DNA of 64,000 bases from Aegilops tauschii subsp. strangulata (GCF_002575655.3 NC_053035.3:499626601-499690600), one strand, 5' to 3'; shown: positions 11,276 to 22,162, counted from the first letter of the stretch. Notes: generated by a model from the letters alone, not told the origin. Made by a program: numbers and translations.

Positions 11276-11560
11276 GGCTCCCTGGTCGTCACGGGGGACA
11301 ACACATGAGAGGTGCCGACTTCCCGTTTCCTGACCTTCAACTTCCTCAACCTTTCCGACCACCATACGCCGATCTCCTCTGCTCGAGCACCACGGTGGCG
11401 CGACGGCGAGAGGCAGGCAAGAGGATGGCGATGAATAGAGGTTGTCCTCTTGGAGGAAGGGTGGGACATCGGCCGCAACAGAGGATTCCGGCCGGCCGGC
11501 TGGCTGTGTACTGGGACATTCGGGGGAGACCCAAGTTTTTCTTTTATTCCATGTTTTGCG
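11276..11560. repeat. Diverged dispersed repeat, copy 2
   Basis: This is the partner of 500-700, in the same orientation and with the same order of blocks. It has an extra short insertion, GCAGGCAA, in the central block. No coding potential is shared between the copies, which argues for a non-coding repeat. Confidence 0.55.
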
Positions 11561-12145
11561 TTCATGCCCGGAAAATCCTGTTTTTAAAAATTCTCAGGCA
11601 TTCTGATTTTTTAACGTTCAAGGCAGATTTTGGATTAAAAATTATTTAGCATCAAAATATGTTATATTTTTTTGAACACATACACACGCAAACGCTCATA
11701 CATACGCACCTACACTCTCCCCTATGAATGCACGCATGCCCAGCCTTCCTCTATGAGCACCTCTGTGTACTTAAGTTCCTTTTGTTCTGGTGAGCAGCAC
11801 GCATGGGTACCATCAGAAGGTCGCGATTTCAACTGGATGGTACCGCCGCACCGTGACAATTTTTTTCCAGTTAAGCTTGAATAATGAAAAAAACAGTTCG
11901 CGAAACGGGGAGTCTAGGCCAAGTGCATGGTTCTTGAAGAATATGCACGCGGAGCCTGTTTGACCATTACTCTCTTGTTTAAATTGAAAAAACTGATTTT
12001 GTTTCGAATGGTCCTCAAATTTCTCAAGGTTCGCTAATTTTTTTGGAAACTAGCCGGTTCCAAAAATCTCGGCCAGAAAAAACAAATCCCTGGGGAGACT
12101 ACGTGCCATGTTGAGACCTCTTAATTTGAGCCGTGGCCCATCTAT

Positions 12146-13379
12146 CACTACTACAAAAACAGCTATAGCCAATATGGACACTAATGGCACACTGTACATG
12201 TGGTGCGTCATTAGTATTTAGTAATGGCGCACCATGTGTTGGTGCGCCATTAGTGTGCACGGTGCGCCATTAGTAAAAAAAAAATTAAATTTTTTCAAAA
12301 GTACTAATGGCGCACCGTGGGATGGTGCGCCATTACGAACTAGTAATGGCGCACCGTGGGATGGTGCGCCATTACTAGTTGAACTAGTAATGGCGCACCA
12401 TCCCACGGTACGCCATTAGTAATTATGTTTCAATTTTTTTTTTATTTTTATTTTTTAAACTACTAATGGCGCACCACTCACAGGTGCGCCATTTGAATTT
12501 TTTTTGAAAAACTACTAATGGCGCATTAGTAGTTGGCGCACCACCCCCGCCCATTCCACCGAATGCACCCCCCCCCCCGGTGGACCGCCTTTTCAGTTTA
12601 AAAAAAATAAAAGAAAATGATGGAAATGTCAAAAACATAAAATAAACAAGTTTCCCATGTGATATGTGGTCTAGTTGTTGGGAAAATTAACAAATATGAA
12701 TTTCGACTTTATTTGCAAAATCTCTCTGGAATTTCTTAAAATGGGCATAACTTTTGCATACGAACTCGGATGAAAAAGTTTTTTATATGAAAAATCATCT
12801 ACTCGAAAAGTTACATCCGAAATTAACTGGGGGAACCCTGTTAAACATTTTCAAAATCCTCAAAAACCTAACAGAAAAAAAGATACGGGGCTTTCAAGAT
12901 CTAGAGGCAAAAAAATTCAAAAATTTTCAAACTTACTAGTGGCGCACGGTTTGCTAGGTGCGCCACTAGTAACAGAAAAAAATATTGGTTTTGAATTTTT
13001 TTTTGGAATTTTTTTTTTCAAAAAATGATTCCTAATATGACAGGGAAGTTTGAAATATTTTTTGAAAATTTCATCATACTCATGAATATGAACAAAGTCC
13101 TAGACATCAACAAGGTTCAATAGGATTGATATGATAGTTATATCAACAAGTGGCTGTTAAGTGAGGTGGTGCTGGGGTTGGATAGAACTGCGAAGTTAAG
13201 CATGCTCGGGCTGGAGTAGTGTGAGGATGGGTGACCTTCCGGGAAGTTTGACCACTTAGTGCGATTTGACCTGAGATTAAGCATATTGACCTGAGATTAA
13301 GCCATAGTGACCCGAGATTAGTAGTGCGCCATTAGTAGGCAAAATTGGTGTGCCACTAGTAGGCCTTTTTCTAGTAGTG
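12146..13379 (+). mobile_element. Small non-autonomous CACTA element (1.23 kb)
   Basis: The left end is CACTACTACAAAAAC (12146) and the right end TTTTTCTAGTAGTG (13379). Both are flanked by TAT (12143-12145 and 13380-13382). The subterminal arrays repeat AATGGCGCACC and its complement GGTGCGCCATT as hairpins. The core (12570-12935) is nearly identical to 59413-59795 inside another CACTA element with different arrays. The 3' part holds a 5S rRNA-like segment followed by three copies of a TTGACCTGAGATTAAGC unit. There is no transposase. Confidence 0.92.
13186..13247 (+). other. 5S rRNA gene-derived segment inside the CACTA element
   Basis: The segment reads GAAGTTAAGCATGCTCGGGC, then GGAGTAGT, then GGATGGGTGACC (13225-13236), then GGGAAGT. 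These follow the order and spacing of the plant 5S rRNA gene from its middle to near its 3' end, including box A and box C of the internal promoter. The 5' half of the 5S gene is missing, so no functional rRNA is expected. Similar segments are at 37904-37956 and 60103-60166. Confidence 0.75.
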
Positions 13380-13382
13380 TAT

Positions 13383-13632
13383 ATTGTTCGCTCGCGACCC
13401 AGCTATCTCCTTCGCTTGTTAGGAAATAAGAATTTCGTTCGCTCGGCCGCTCATCGCCAGCAGCGAGCATAGTAGATAGGGGGTGGGTGGGATGTGGTCA
13501 TTTTATACTCTAGAAAATTCTTGAAATTTGCAAAAATTCATGGATTAAACAAAAAAAGTCAGAAAAAACAAATTAGTAATTCAAAAAATGTATGTGAGCT
13601 AAAAAAGGTTCATGAATTTGCAAAATAAAATA
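13383..13632. other. Low-complexity AT-rich DNA, no gene
   Basis: Short repeats of the type TTCATGAATTTGCAAAA occur here and again at 13740-13950. This resembles decayed LTR element interior. Confidence 0.35.
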
Positions 13633-13711
13633 CTCCCTCTGTCCTATAATGTAAGATGGTTTTGACTTAGTGTAGTGTCAAGAAACATCTTACATTATAG
13701 GACGGAGGCAG
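13633..13711. mobile_element. Stowaway MITE
   Basis: Ends CTCCCTCTGTCCTATAATG and CATTATAGGACGGAGGCAG pair over most of their length. TA dinucleotides flank both sides (13631-13632 and 13712-13713). Confidence 0.9.
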
Positions 13712-13950
13712 TAGTAAATTTGTAATTATTCTGAGTTAGAAAAGTTAACATAATTTATGAAAATTTTGTGAATTTGAAAAGAATTCAAATTTTGAATAAG
13801 TTTTTTTAGAAATTTATAAAAAGTCCAGAAACTGTTTTAAAAAGTTTGTGAATTTCAAATATGTTCACAAATTTGAAAAAAGGTCATGAATTTGAGAGAA
13901 GTTCACAATTATTTCTGAAAGCTTGAATTTTTAAAAAGTTCACAAATTTA

Positions 13951-14640
13951 GGGTTAGTTTGATTTGTGTCCTGGTTGTTTCAAGTCTGGCCTGAAGCATG
14001 CCTGTGATCTGCTTGGGAGTTGTTTGGTTCGATTCCTCGAAAAAGTAGCACTTGCCTGGCCTGAATAACCAGACATCTTCATTAGCCTGCCAGGCTTCCG
14101 ATTTCCCACGCCCAGGCACAGGTTAACAATTGCCTAGCGCCTAAGGCTAGCCATAGTGGGAGTAACTTAGCTAGTAACATAACGCATCTCAAGACAAATG
14201 TGCTTATGTGGCAAAGAGTTAATGAGGAGAGAGGTGTTTGTGGTAACATAGTATGTTATTGTAACATAACGCACCCCAATGTAAAATGTGTCTACAACCT
14301 AATAAATGAATACTTGCATGACACTAAACTTATGTTACTACCCACTTGAAGGTAGTAACATAGACTAGTAACATATGCATGTTACTACTCTATGTTACTT
14401 CCCACTATGACTAGCCTAATGCTAGTGTGGGGACTCGTGCCAGCAAATACCTTCCTTTCTTTTGCTTTTATGCTGTAATTTATTTCTTGATACTAGTACA
14501 TCCAGGCCAGGCCAGCCAATACCTTCCTTTCTTTCGCTTTTTCGCTTTCTCTCGGCTTGCCTGATCAGGCATGAAAGATCAAATTCTTAGGCAGCTATAT
14601 TCTTCAGGCACGGTCTCCAGGCTAGTAACCAAACTAGCCC
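13951..14640. mobile_element. PIF/Harbinger-type MITE interrupted by a second MITE
   Basis: The left end is GGGTTAGTTTGATT and the right end, read on the minus strand, is GGGCTAGTTTGGTT. A TTA direct repeat flanks the element at 13948-13950 and 14641-14643, as for Harbinger elements. The span includes a nested 272-bp MITE (14145-14416), so the original element was about 415 bp. It is non-coding. Confidence 0.85.
14145..14416. mobile_element. Tourist-type MITE nested in the larger MITE
   Basis: The left end GGCTAGCCATAGTGGGAGTA matches the complement of the right end (minus strand GGCTAGTCATAGTGGGAAGT). A TAA duplication flanks it at 14142-14144 and 14417-14419. The interior repeats GTAACATA motifs. 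Terminal sequence and the 3-bp target site fit the Tourist group. Confidence 0.9.
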
Positions 14641-14928
14641 TTAAATTGAAATTTCACGAAGTTAGGAACTCCAAAATTAACAATGATAGTTCACGAATTT
14701 TTAAAATTCACAAAAATTGAAAACAATTCACGTCCTGCCAAAAGGCTGCCTCATGCAGCAGGCGCTATTTTGCGGTTTTATTTGATCGGGCGCAGCGCAC
14801 CGCGACCAGGCCATGAATGTGTGTTTCTTTAGGAAAAACTAAAGAAAAAAACTCGGCTTTGGTCCCTGTGGCCATTTGGCAATCAGTGATTCACTTGAAT
14901 GTTAGTTCTGCAGGGATTCATGTACGTA

Positions 14929-15833
14929 GCAATCAGAATAAGGCAATCATCCCATCCCCTACACACGAAGTGTTCCCTACCCTAGCCGCCGCCACGGGCG
15001 AGGCGACTAGGGAGGCGATCTTTTCCACCGATTTCCTCCGGGGAGGGCGCTGGCCCCCTCTCTCTTCGGTTGCTGCTCCGGCGGCAGGAGGGGGGTGGCG
15101 TTCCTTCGCTCTGTAGTTAGGGTTTGGATTTGTAGGTCGTGGTGCGCCGTTGGGGTGGTGGGAGCGGCGCCCGGATGAATAAATCTGCCTCAACTTCACT
15201 CCCACACCGGCGGTATCCTTCATGGCGGCTTCTCGGAGTTGGTGGCATCGTGTGTTTGTCGATCCTTTAGATCGTCGATGTTAGGGTTCATGGATGGCGT
15301 CGGCGGCGACTCCATCAGGTGTGTCTCTCCTTCTGCTCCGTCTCCGTTATCGCGGTGTTGTCTCCGACATCATGGTGGAGCAGGGAGGTTTTGTGTCCAG
15401 GAGTACGAGCAGACGCTTGTTTACGCAAGTGACAGCTGGAAGATGGTGCATCTTGTGTTGGGTTTGTGGTTGGAGGCTAACAGTTCTGGTTTCCTCCTCC
15501 GACGTCGTAGTCGTGCGGGGGTGTCAGTTTTGGAGTTCGATGGCGTGTCCGGGGACACATTGCCCCGGTCTGATTTTCTTTCAACGGCAATGGTTTTGCT
15601 TCAAGCAAACTACTTTGGAGGTCCGTAAAGCTGCTGATCAGCGATGGAGCCGCGTGGAGCTAGGGTGAAGAGGTGATCTGTCTCCTTTCCCTTAATGAAG
15701 AGGGCCAGGCGCTGTTTTTTGCATAGGATTATCCTATCTTTTCTGTCATGTAATATCGATGTTTACGTGGCTTGTAACTGAACCTTTATGTTATTAATGT
15801 GAGAGACGTATTAGGTATTACTAAGCAAAAAAA
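14929..15833 (+). mobile_element. Non-LTR retroposon with 16-bp target duplication
   Basis: A GC-rich 5' part, an AT-rich 3' part and a short A tail (CTAAGCAAAAAAA) lie between direct repeats: GGGATTCATGTACGTA at 14913-14928 and GGGATTCAAGTACGTA at 15834-15849 (15 of 16 match). This is the pattern of LINE-mediated retroposition. No reverse transcriptase is encoded. Several overlapping open frames exist but none resembles a protein family, so it is either a non-autonomous LINE derivative or a retrotransposed transcript. Confidence 0.8.
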
Positions 15834-15849
15834 GGGATTCAAGTACGTA

Positions 15850-16379
15850 TGCGAACATGTTGCATCCTACCTAGCCTGGACGCGTCAGTCCATCTCTAAT
15901 TGATTTCGTAAGCATTTTTGTTACGAACTATCGAGTCGACGCTTCGACTTGCGCTTCAAACAAGTGCGGCCGATTGACTTGGAATCAGCTGCTGCAAGAC
16001 CCCATAGAGCCTCCTGATCAATGAAAGATCTCGGACTATGACGCATAAGCTTCACCTACGGGAAAGTCTCACGGTAGTCTAGTATCGGTCAAGGATTTGT
16101 GTGAAGCTAGATTCGCAGAAAATTTGCAGTTCAAGGCCTAGTCCACTGTTCAAATTGTTTACTAGTGTAGCATAGAGTTCTAGGTGAAAATTCAACTTAG
16201 CAGTCCCCACTGCAGTACCGGTATATAAAACAGTGTTTCGGAACTAAAGGCAAATTTTATGTGCCTCTGGGATCTGGTGAGGGATTGCTGAAATTTAGTC
16301 TATTTTTGAGCCAACTCAATAGCATTTTCGAAAATTCCAAATAAATTCTAGAGGTCCACTTAGCCCATTCGTGCAAGGC
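15850..16379. other. No gene recognised
   Basis: Mixed-composition DNA between the retroposon and the LTR-like segment. I see no domain, RNA gene or clear element end. Confidence 0.35.
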
Positions 16380-16830
16380 AAGGGTCGCACTAAAGTTTAG
16401 TCCCACATTGCTAGTTTTGTAGGAGTTGGACCTCTTTATAAGGGAGGTTGTTTCCCCCACATGTATGAGCATGAGAACAAGAGGGACATTCATCACGGAC
16501 GCTCCGGACACCGACGACCACTTCCCCAACGATGACTTCTTCCCCGACGTCGACAACTTCTTTGACGACATGGCTGGCGAGGACATCGACCCCAAGGCTG
16601 GTGCTTCTGCCGCTGTTCCGTACGTATTCATGTTTTCTTTGCTGAAGATCTTGCTACAGATTCTTGCTCTTGCCGTTCTTGTTCTAGGCTCTGTTCTACT
16701 TATGTTCTGTTCTAGTTTTCATGTGCAGATGTTATTTGCCTTCACTCTGCTAGTTTACATGACTTGTTTCATCTTTACTATAATAGGTATGTTTTATCTA
16801 CTATTTCTGTTAATGAAATCATATGGTAAA
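16380..16830 (+). mobile_element. LTR-like retrotransposon segment with promoter
   Basis: Bases 16392-16446 read AAAGTTTAGTCCCACATTGC, then TAGGAGTTGGACC, then TTTATAAGGGA, an LTR promoter layout shared with the minus-strand segment at 1235-1500. An Asp-rich open frame (16480-16620, many GACGAC codons) and hydrophobic codons follow. I read this as LTR and leader rather than a host gene. Exact ends are not visible. Confidence 0.5.
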
Positions 16831-17868
16831 TTGTTCATATTTCCAACCCTTTGGAGATGGATGGGCGGGCGACTAAGTGCAATGCCAAGAGCTGGTGCAC
16901 CCACATATTCAGATGCAGCACCGCACACCGAAAGGGGATCGCAAAGAAAAAAAACACGTACACACTGTGCCTACGTGAAGAGAGCGAGCAGTCACATCCT
17001 TCCCACGTACGAAGCTCGATCGTGCATGCATGTAGCAACTCACACTTGAAATAACAAAAAGAAAAGAGAAAAAGGATTCTACACAGTGCATGCAGTACTG
17101 CAGGAAGGAACAGCGACGATGTATGAGGCTGATGCGTTTTTGCCATTTCGGATGGTTGCGTCTCGTGCACGTGGGTCGTTCATTTTTCACCCCCACGTAC
17201 GCGCTTACGGCCAACAATCAACATTTCAACACCAGCAGCAGAAAAGGGACTAGCAATGTTTTCATAGCTTTATTCGATGTATCATCTGATCTAATGTGAC
17301 GTGCATGTTGAAGATATGAGTTTTGTGCTTAAAATGAGTTAGACATAGCTTTATTCGGCTTAGCTTAGCTAGGAGTATTGCCCAAGCATGGATGGATGCT
17401 AGCTACCACCGTCCACCGATCACCCGTTACTGTGAAGCCTCTCCTTTGAACAAGAAAGTAAAGGAGACCCTGCACCTTTGCTATACACGGTATATTGGAA
17501 AACCCATTTGCGCAAAGCCACCACATTATTTGCACCAATTCGGTTGCTCAGGGCCAAGCTTTACCATGCATGATTCGTTTTCTTTTTTCTTTGCTACGTA
17601 CTATGAATGCCATGCATGTACGGGGCTGCTTCTACTGCTTCTACGTGCCGTTGTATGGGTGGATGCTTTTTGGTTTGTTGCTGCGGATACAGGTGCTTGT
17701 TGTGGTTAGTGATGATTAGTGGCAGAAATAGAAACTTGGCACGCAGGAGGCGCCTGGAGCTGCGCACTACGATGGACATTGGATGTTGGCGCGGAAAGCA
17801 CTTTATAAGCTTGCCAAGCAACCAACGCCTCTACAAACCTGGGTCAAAGCAAACGACTCTACAAACCT
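16831..17868. other. Intergenic, no gene recognised
   Basis: Reading frames are short and lie on both strands. A 21-bp unit ending CTACAAACCTGGGTC is repeated at 17829-17872, next to the start of the retroposon that follows. Confidence 0.35.
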
Positions 17869-19432
17869 GGGTCGCTTAGGGCGACTCCGGAGGCGCCGCC
17901 GCCGGACCTTAGAAGGCCCGTCCCCAGCTCCCCGTTCACCACGCCGCCGCCGGAGGACGCCGTACCACGGCGGACGGCGGCGGCAGGGCATGTCCACTCG
18001 TCTTTTTTCTTTCTCTAGTCTGATGGTCTTCCGATCTGGCCGTCGTCGTTCTATATCCCAGGCCTGCCGATCTGGCTGCGACTGTCCTACTTGGGCGGCA
18101 TCGCGATCTGGTCGCCAATAGCCTCCCGATCTGGTAGGACGCCGGCCTTTGGATCTGCAATCATCTCCATGGATCGGCTACGTCGAGCAAGATGTGTTCG
18201 GCAAGATCTCTCAAGTCCACGCCTCGTGCATGCCAAGCAACCAACGCATTTGCCAATATTCGGCTGGATGTATGTCGCTCCACTACCAGGGTCATGCACA
18301 TGCGCATGCATGTTGTGCCTGGGCTGAGCACAAGAGCGTGGAGAAGATGAGCGACCGGCTAGCCTGCCGGCGCATCACACCTCGGTGCTGACACCGTGTA
18401 CTGCAGGGTGTGCTATTGGTGATCCTCTTCCGTGGTTCGGCACCTCCCGATCTTCCATGTCAGATATTTATACAGATTGGCCTATGTCGCCCCTTGATAT
18501 CTACATCGGAAAGACTCGGGTCGCGCGCGCTCACATTATCAGCCAACACAGTTTCAAGAGGGCGTGCCGTGAAGCTTCGTTTTCTTATCGGAGTCATGGG
18601 ACATGTCTAAGTTAAGATTCCCAAGGAATCGATGGAGATGGAGGAAGTCATGGCGGATGCGATTGGAGATCTTGAAGCGTTGACGGCAAGGTGTATCAGA
18701 TGCGATGAACGATTTTCTATGGATCCACGACATCGGGGGTCATCAAAGTGAATTCGGGAGTTTTTATCTCTTGATCCGGTGAACGACTTTCGGTGGTGAG
18801 GTACAAATTATGGACAATGACTTGACGCAAAGGAATGTTGTTGGAGTGGCGGCGGTTAAATTGCAGCTGCTTGGATTGTGGAAAAGTGGCGGCGACAACA
18901 CATGTGTGACTTTGATGGTGGTGCTGCGAGCACCCGGTCTCGAGCTCCGGGGCGAAAGCCTAGGTCAGACCCGAGTGGTCATCCCTGGCAATGGCGATGT
19001 TTTTTTTACATCGTGACATTATTGGAGGCATTGCTTGGATACGTTCGGACTGTTTCTTGAGGGTGAAAACTTTGATTCTAGCCTTTTTGGTTGGATCCGG
19101 CGACGGCGGCGCTTGAGTGTCGCTTCCTTCTTGAAGGCGTTGTTGTTGAAGATCCTCGTCGTCAATGTGGTGTCAATGGTTGGTGCGGATATGGTCGCAG
19201 TTCTAGTTTGTCGTTCGCTGATCTGATCGCTTTGGGGCTTTTTTATTTCTTTTTTCCTTTTCACACCTATTCATAGCTTTTGGTCTTATGACTTTGCTAG
19301 TCGTTGGTGTGTTTTAGCGTTTGTGTTGGGTTGGCTGTGTGCATCCTAATTATGTAGAGGCTGGGTGTATGCTCATTATATTGTATCCTCTTGATGCTTT
19401 TTTTGAGTCAATAAAATTCACCCTTTGTCGGA
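17869..19432 (+). mobile_element. Non-LTR retroposon, copy 1 of a 1.5 kb family
   Basis: A GC-rich start (GGGCGACTCCGGAGGCGCC) leads to a 3' end with AGTCAATAAAATTC and a short A tail (GGAAAAAG, about 19432). The last 600 bp align with 34480-35086: a CCTGGCAATGGCG block, CATTGCTTGG, a GGGTGAAAAC block, GCGACGGCG, CATAGCTTT and the AATAAA end. There is no recognisable protein. The 5' limit is inferred from the size of the second copy. A possible short duplication AAGCTTGC (near 17808 and 19430) is weak. Confidence 0.6.
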
Positions 19433-20150
19433 AAAAGCTTGCTGATCGAAAATCCGTAGCACGAGAGGGTGCTCAAATTTTTATCATGTTGTTACAGTGT
19501 TGTAAAGGATTGAGGGTGGTGTTTCCGTGTAATTGTGAGCTAATTAGAAGGAAGGAATTGGTGGAGGAGTTTTTGTAAGTGTTTTCCTTGGGCGTGAAAT
19601 ATATAGAAAACCTCCCGACACGTTATGCTACCCAAATTTTTGTATTGTTTGAAAGGAAACAAAAGCTTTAGGGTGTTTCATGCATGCAAAATGACAGGGT
19701 CTTGAATGGAAGATTAGGTCAATTATTTGTAGGTTGAGAAATGAAAGATTCCCAGCTCAGCATGAAAGCTCTCAAAGGCCCAAGCATGAGACGTAGGTGA
19801 TGGTGATGGTGATCTCGAATCGAATCCATCGGGAGGACAAAGTCCTATATACAGACTCATAGCTAGTCCTCCCGGTAGTTCTCCCCTATATATTCGTTTA
19901 CTATTATTGCGTACGTACGTACGTAGGAGAAAGAAGCGATCGATCGATGAAGCTGCCAATGCATGCGATCCATTCTTTTTGCTTGTGCAGGAGCATTGCT
20001 TGATGGAAAATAGAGAATCACGACGAGGAGTCAAGCACTAGTGAAAATGCCTGCGAGAAGAGAGCGAGCAGTCACAGGAGGTGGACATTTGGTCTATAGG
20101 ACATATACACCCTATATGAAAAAAATAGTAATTCAACAAATATTCATTTT
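19433..20150. other. No gene recognised
   Basis: The stretch holds a short ACGT-rich run (GTACGTACGTACGTA, about 19912-19926) and no coding signal. Confidence 0.35.
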
Positions 20151-20502
20151 TTGCAGGTTACCTTCCGAGCCACTGTGTTGATCCGTATGTGGTCGCCACT
20201 CACTCTGACGGAGGCCAGAGAGCATATGGTTACTGGATCTATCCGATGGGAGATGATAGCACGGGCAATTTTCAACCGGTTTGGATGACGGTTATGTAAT
20301 AGGATAGACAATTAGTTTTCCTATCTTTCTTATGCCAGCTGGTTGTGGCTTTACTTTTATTTTTCTGCTCTTTGTGAGCATTTTTTGTTCTTTTGTTTGA
20401 GACATCAAGACTTGTTGAACTTATTTGCTTATTAATAATATGGCCGTATGGCATCATTCTGATGCAGAGGCCGGGGCGCTCCCCCTTTTCGAAAAAAAAC
20501 AA
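20151..20502 (+). mobile_element. LINE 3' end with A tail
   Basis: The 3' end reads GATGCAGAGGCCGGGGCG, then CCCCCTTTTCGAAAAAAAAC (tail at about 20490-20500), a common 3' terminus of plant LINE-type retroposons. The element is strongly 5'-truncated. The same GATGCAGAGGCCGGGG terminus occurs on the minus strand near 22640. Confidence 0.6.
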
Positions 20503-20961
20503 AAGGTCAAAAAATTCTGAAAATATTTTTGAAATAAACTTGGCCTTCTATTGTACTTGTGAGAAAAATTCCACAAAAAGAAAATCCCCCTTTGACTTCT
20601 TTTTAAAAAATAGATTTTTTTGCAAAAATAGTGCAAATAGTGACATATAATAGCAAACAAAATTTGTCTTTTTTGCTATGAAGTCAACGTTGCTTTTTTC
20701 CGTGAAAATTTATAAAACTAGTGCAAAAGTAAGTCAAGTTTATTCTAAAAATACTTCTTACCTATTTTCTCTTTTTTGTTTAATTATTAGAAAAAATGCC
20801 CATATAGAGTGCATCTATAGGAATCAAAGTGCATTTCCGGCAGTCACAGCACATCCTTCCCCACGGATACATGCATGTGAGGTTGACGAGATGCCTTACT
20901 TCCAGCGCGTCACCCGTGACTATGAAGCCATCCACCCATCGAATATTGGTAGTTGTGCGCC

Positions 20962-21024
20962 GGCACCATGGTGCCCGTTTAAAAAAAAGGTTTTACAGTG
21001 CAAAAAAAAATCAAAACTTTTTGT

Positions 21025-21056
<32 letters not shown>

Positions 21057-21369
21057 CATATGTGCAAAAAATCCATTACATTTTACTTTCACACACACAC
21101 ACACACATACAACATATGTTCAAAAAATCCATTACATTTTACTTTTTGTAAACACACACAGACACACACATACAAATATGTATTTACAAATGGACCAGGT
21201 TTTTTTTGTTTGTGGGCTGGATTTATTTTTATCTTACAGATTACCTCTTTTCAAAACAAAATTTCATGGATCCATATTGAATACATACAAGTTTCTGTAG
21301 AATTATTTTGAAACTTCTAAATATGGTTTTTGATTTTATTTTTTTTCAAAAAAATGGCACCATGGTGCC
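20962..21369. repeat. AT-rich block bounded by two GGCACCATGGTGCC palindromes, with (CA)n runs
   Basis: The 14-bp palindrome GGCACCATGGTGCC occurs at 20962-20975 and 21356-21369. Between them a unit of about 60 bp (CA run, then ACATATGTGCAAAAAATCC, then ATTACATTTTACTTT) is repeated in tandem. CA runs lie at 21025-21055, 21090-21107 and about 21152-21174. It is a possible MITE-like element. No target duplication could be fixed. Confidence 0.5.
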
Positions 21370-21500
21370 CGAGCAAACAAACTTCGCACTCATCCAGGAT
21401 GAATCGATGTATGGGTGAATCGAGGCGCTTCTTGCTACGTGTCTGTGGTTGTATGGGTGAATCGATGTGCTTCATTGGCTTGCCGAAGCAGCTCGTTCTC

Positions 21501-21508
21501 TATATAAA
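21501..21508 (+). promoter_or_regulatory. TATA box of the membrane-protein gene
   Basis: TATATAAA is found 71 bp upstream of the ATG at 21572 and is followed by a C/T-rich leader, a typical grass core promoter arrangement. It supports 21572 as the start rather than the in-frame ATG at 21467, which lies upstream of the TATA box. Confidence 0.75.
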
Positions 21509-21571
21509 CCCTCTTCCCGGCCGCGCGCCATCAAGCCAAACCATCTGCTAGCTAACAAGAACAAATCATCG

Positions 21572-22162
21572 ATGACGAACCCAGGCTGCATAATCCTCAT
21601 CTGCGTCATTTGCTTCTTCGCCATCGTAGGCTGCGAGCTCGCCTTCCTCGTCATCGATGGCTACAAGAAGCCGCGCTACTACGCGGCCATCAACTCCTTC
21701 TCCGGCCTCGACCCGGCCAAGGATCTCCGCCGGCCCTCGCTCGACCCTGTGTTCAACATCAGCCTCGGCGTCGCTTCCGACGACCTCCGCCACGGCGAGT
21801 GCGTTGTGCCCGGCACGGCCGTGGAGGTCTCCTACCGCGGCTCCCCGCTCGCCAGCGGGAACGCCGTGCAGCTCTGCGCCTGGCCGAGGAAGGCGCCGAG
21901 CGAGCAGTCCCTCGTCGCCTGGGGCCGCGGCGTGCGCCTACCGGGCTTCAGGCTGGACAACCTCGTGGCCGACGCGCGGCGAGGCGTCGAGGCGTTCGAG
22001 GTCACGCTCCAGATGCCACCGACTAGCGACGACGTGGGGAAGATCGTGACGTGCACGGCCAGGCGGGTAGGGGACGCCGCCGCCTTGCAGGTTCCGTGCG
22101 ATATGTCCAACATGGGCTACGACTGGAAGCCGTCGCCCAAGGATCTGCACGGCGGTGCCTGA
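21572..22162 (+). CDS. Small membrane-anchored protein, NDR1/HIN1-like in layout (grass family of unknown function)
   Basis: This single-exon frame of 196 residues starts MTNPGCIILICVICFFAIVG. An N-terminal membrane helix (about residues 5-28) is followed by a basic/polar linker with a YYAAINSFSGLDP block, then an external domain of about 150 residues. That domain has four cysteines in the contexts GECVVP, LCAWP, VTCTAR and VPCDMS. The layout (short inner end, one helix, a beta-rich outer domain) resembles NDR1/HIN1-like (LEA-2 type) proteins, which often sit in the plasma membrane and act in defence. I do not see a diagnostic LEA-2 motif, so the function is open. High GC, strong third-position G/C bias and a TATA box 71 bp upstream mark it as a real host gene. 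No damage is seen. Confidence 0.82.
   Translation: MTNPGCIILICVICFFAIVGCELAFLVIDGYKKPRYYAAINSFSGLDPAKDLRRPSLDPVFNISLGVASDDLRHGECVVPGTAVEVSYRGSPLASGNAVQLCAWPRKAPSEQSLVAWGRGVRLPGFRLDNLVADARRGVEAFEVTLQMPPTSDDVGKIVTCTARRVGDAAALQVPCDMSNMGYDWKPSPKDLHGGA

Noticed and set aside
13186..13247. A functional 5S rRNA gene
   Set aside because: Only the second half of the gene is present, with substitutions, and no T-run terminator or full 5' part exists.
14026..14036. Perfect box B consensus GGTTCGATTCC
   Set aside because: It lies inside a Harbinger-type MITE, no box A is found at the right distance, and no tail follows, so it is likely chance.
16426..17049. 207-codon plus-strand frame with hydrophobic stretches
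   Set aside because: It begins inside an LTR promoter block and the hydrophobic part is T-rich leader sequence; there is no family match that I can see.
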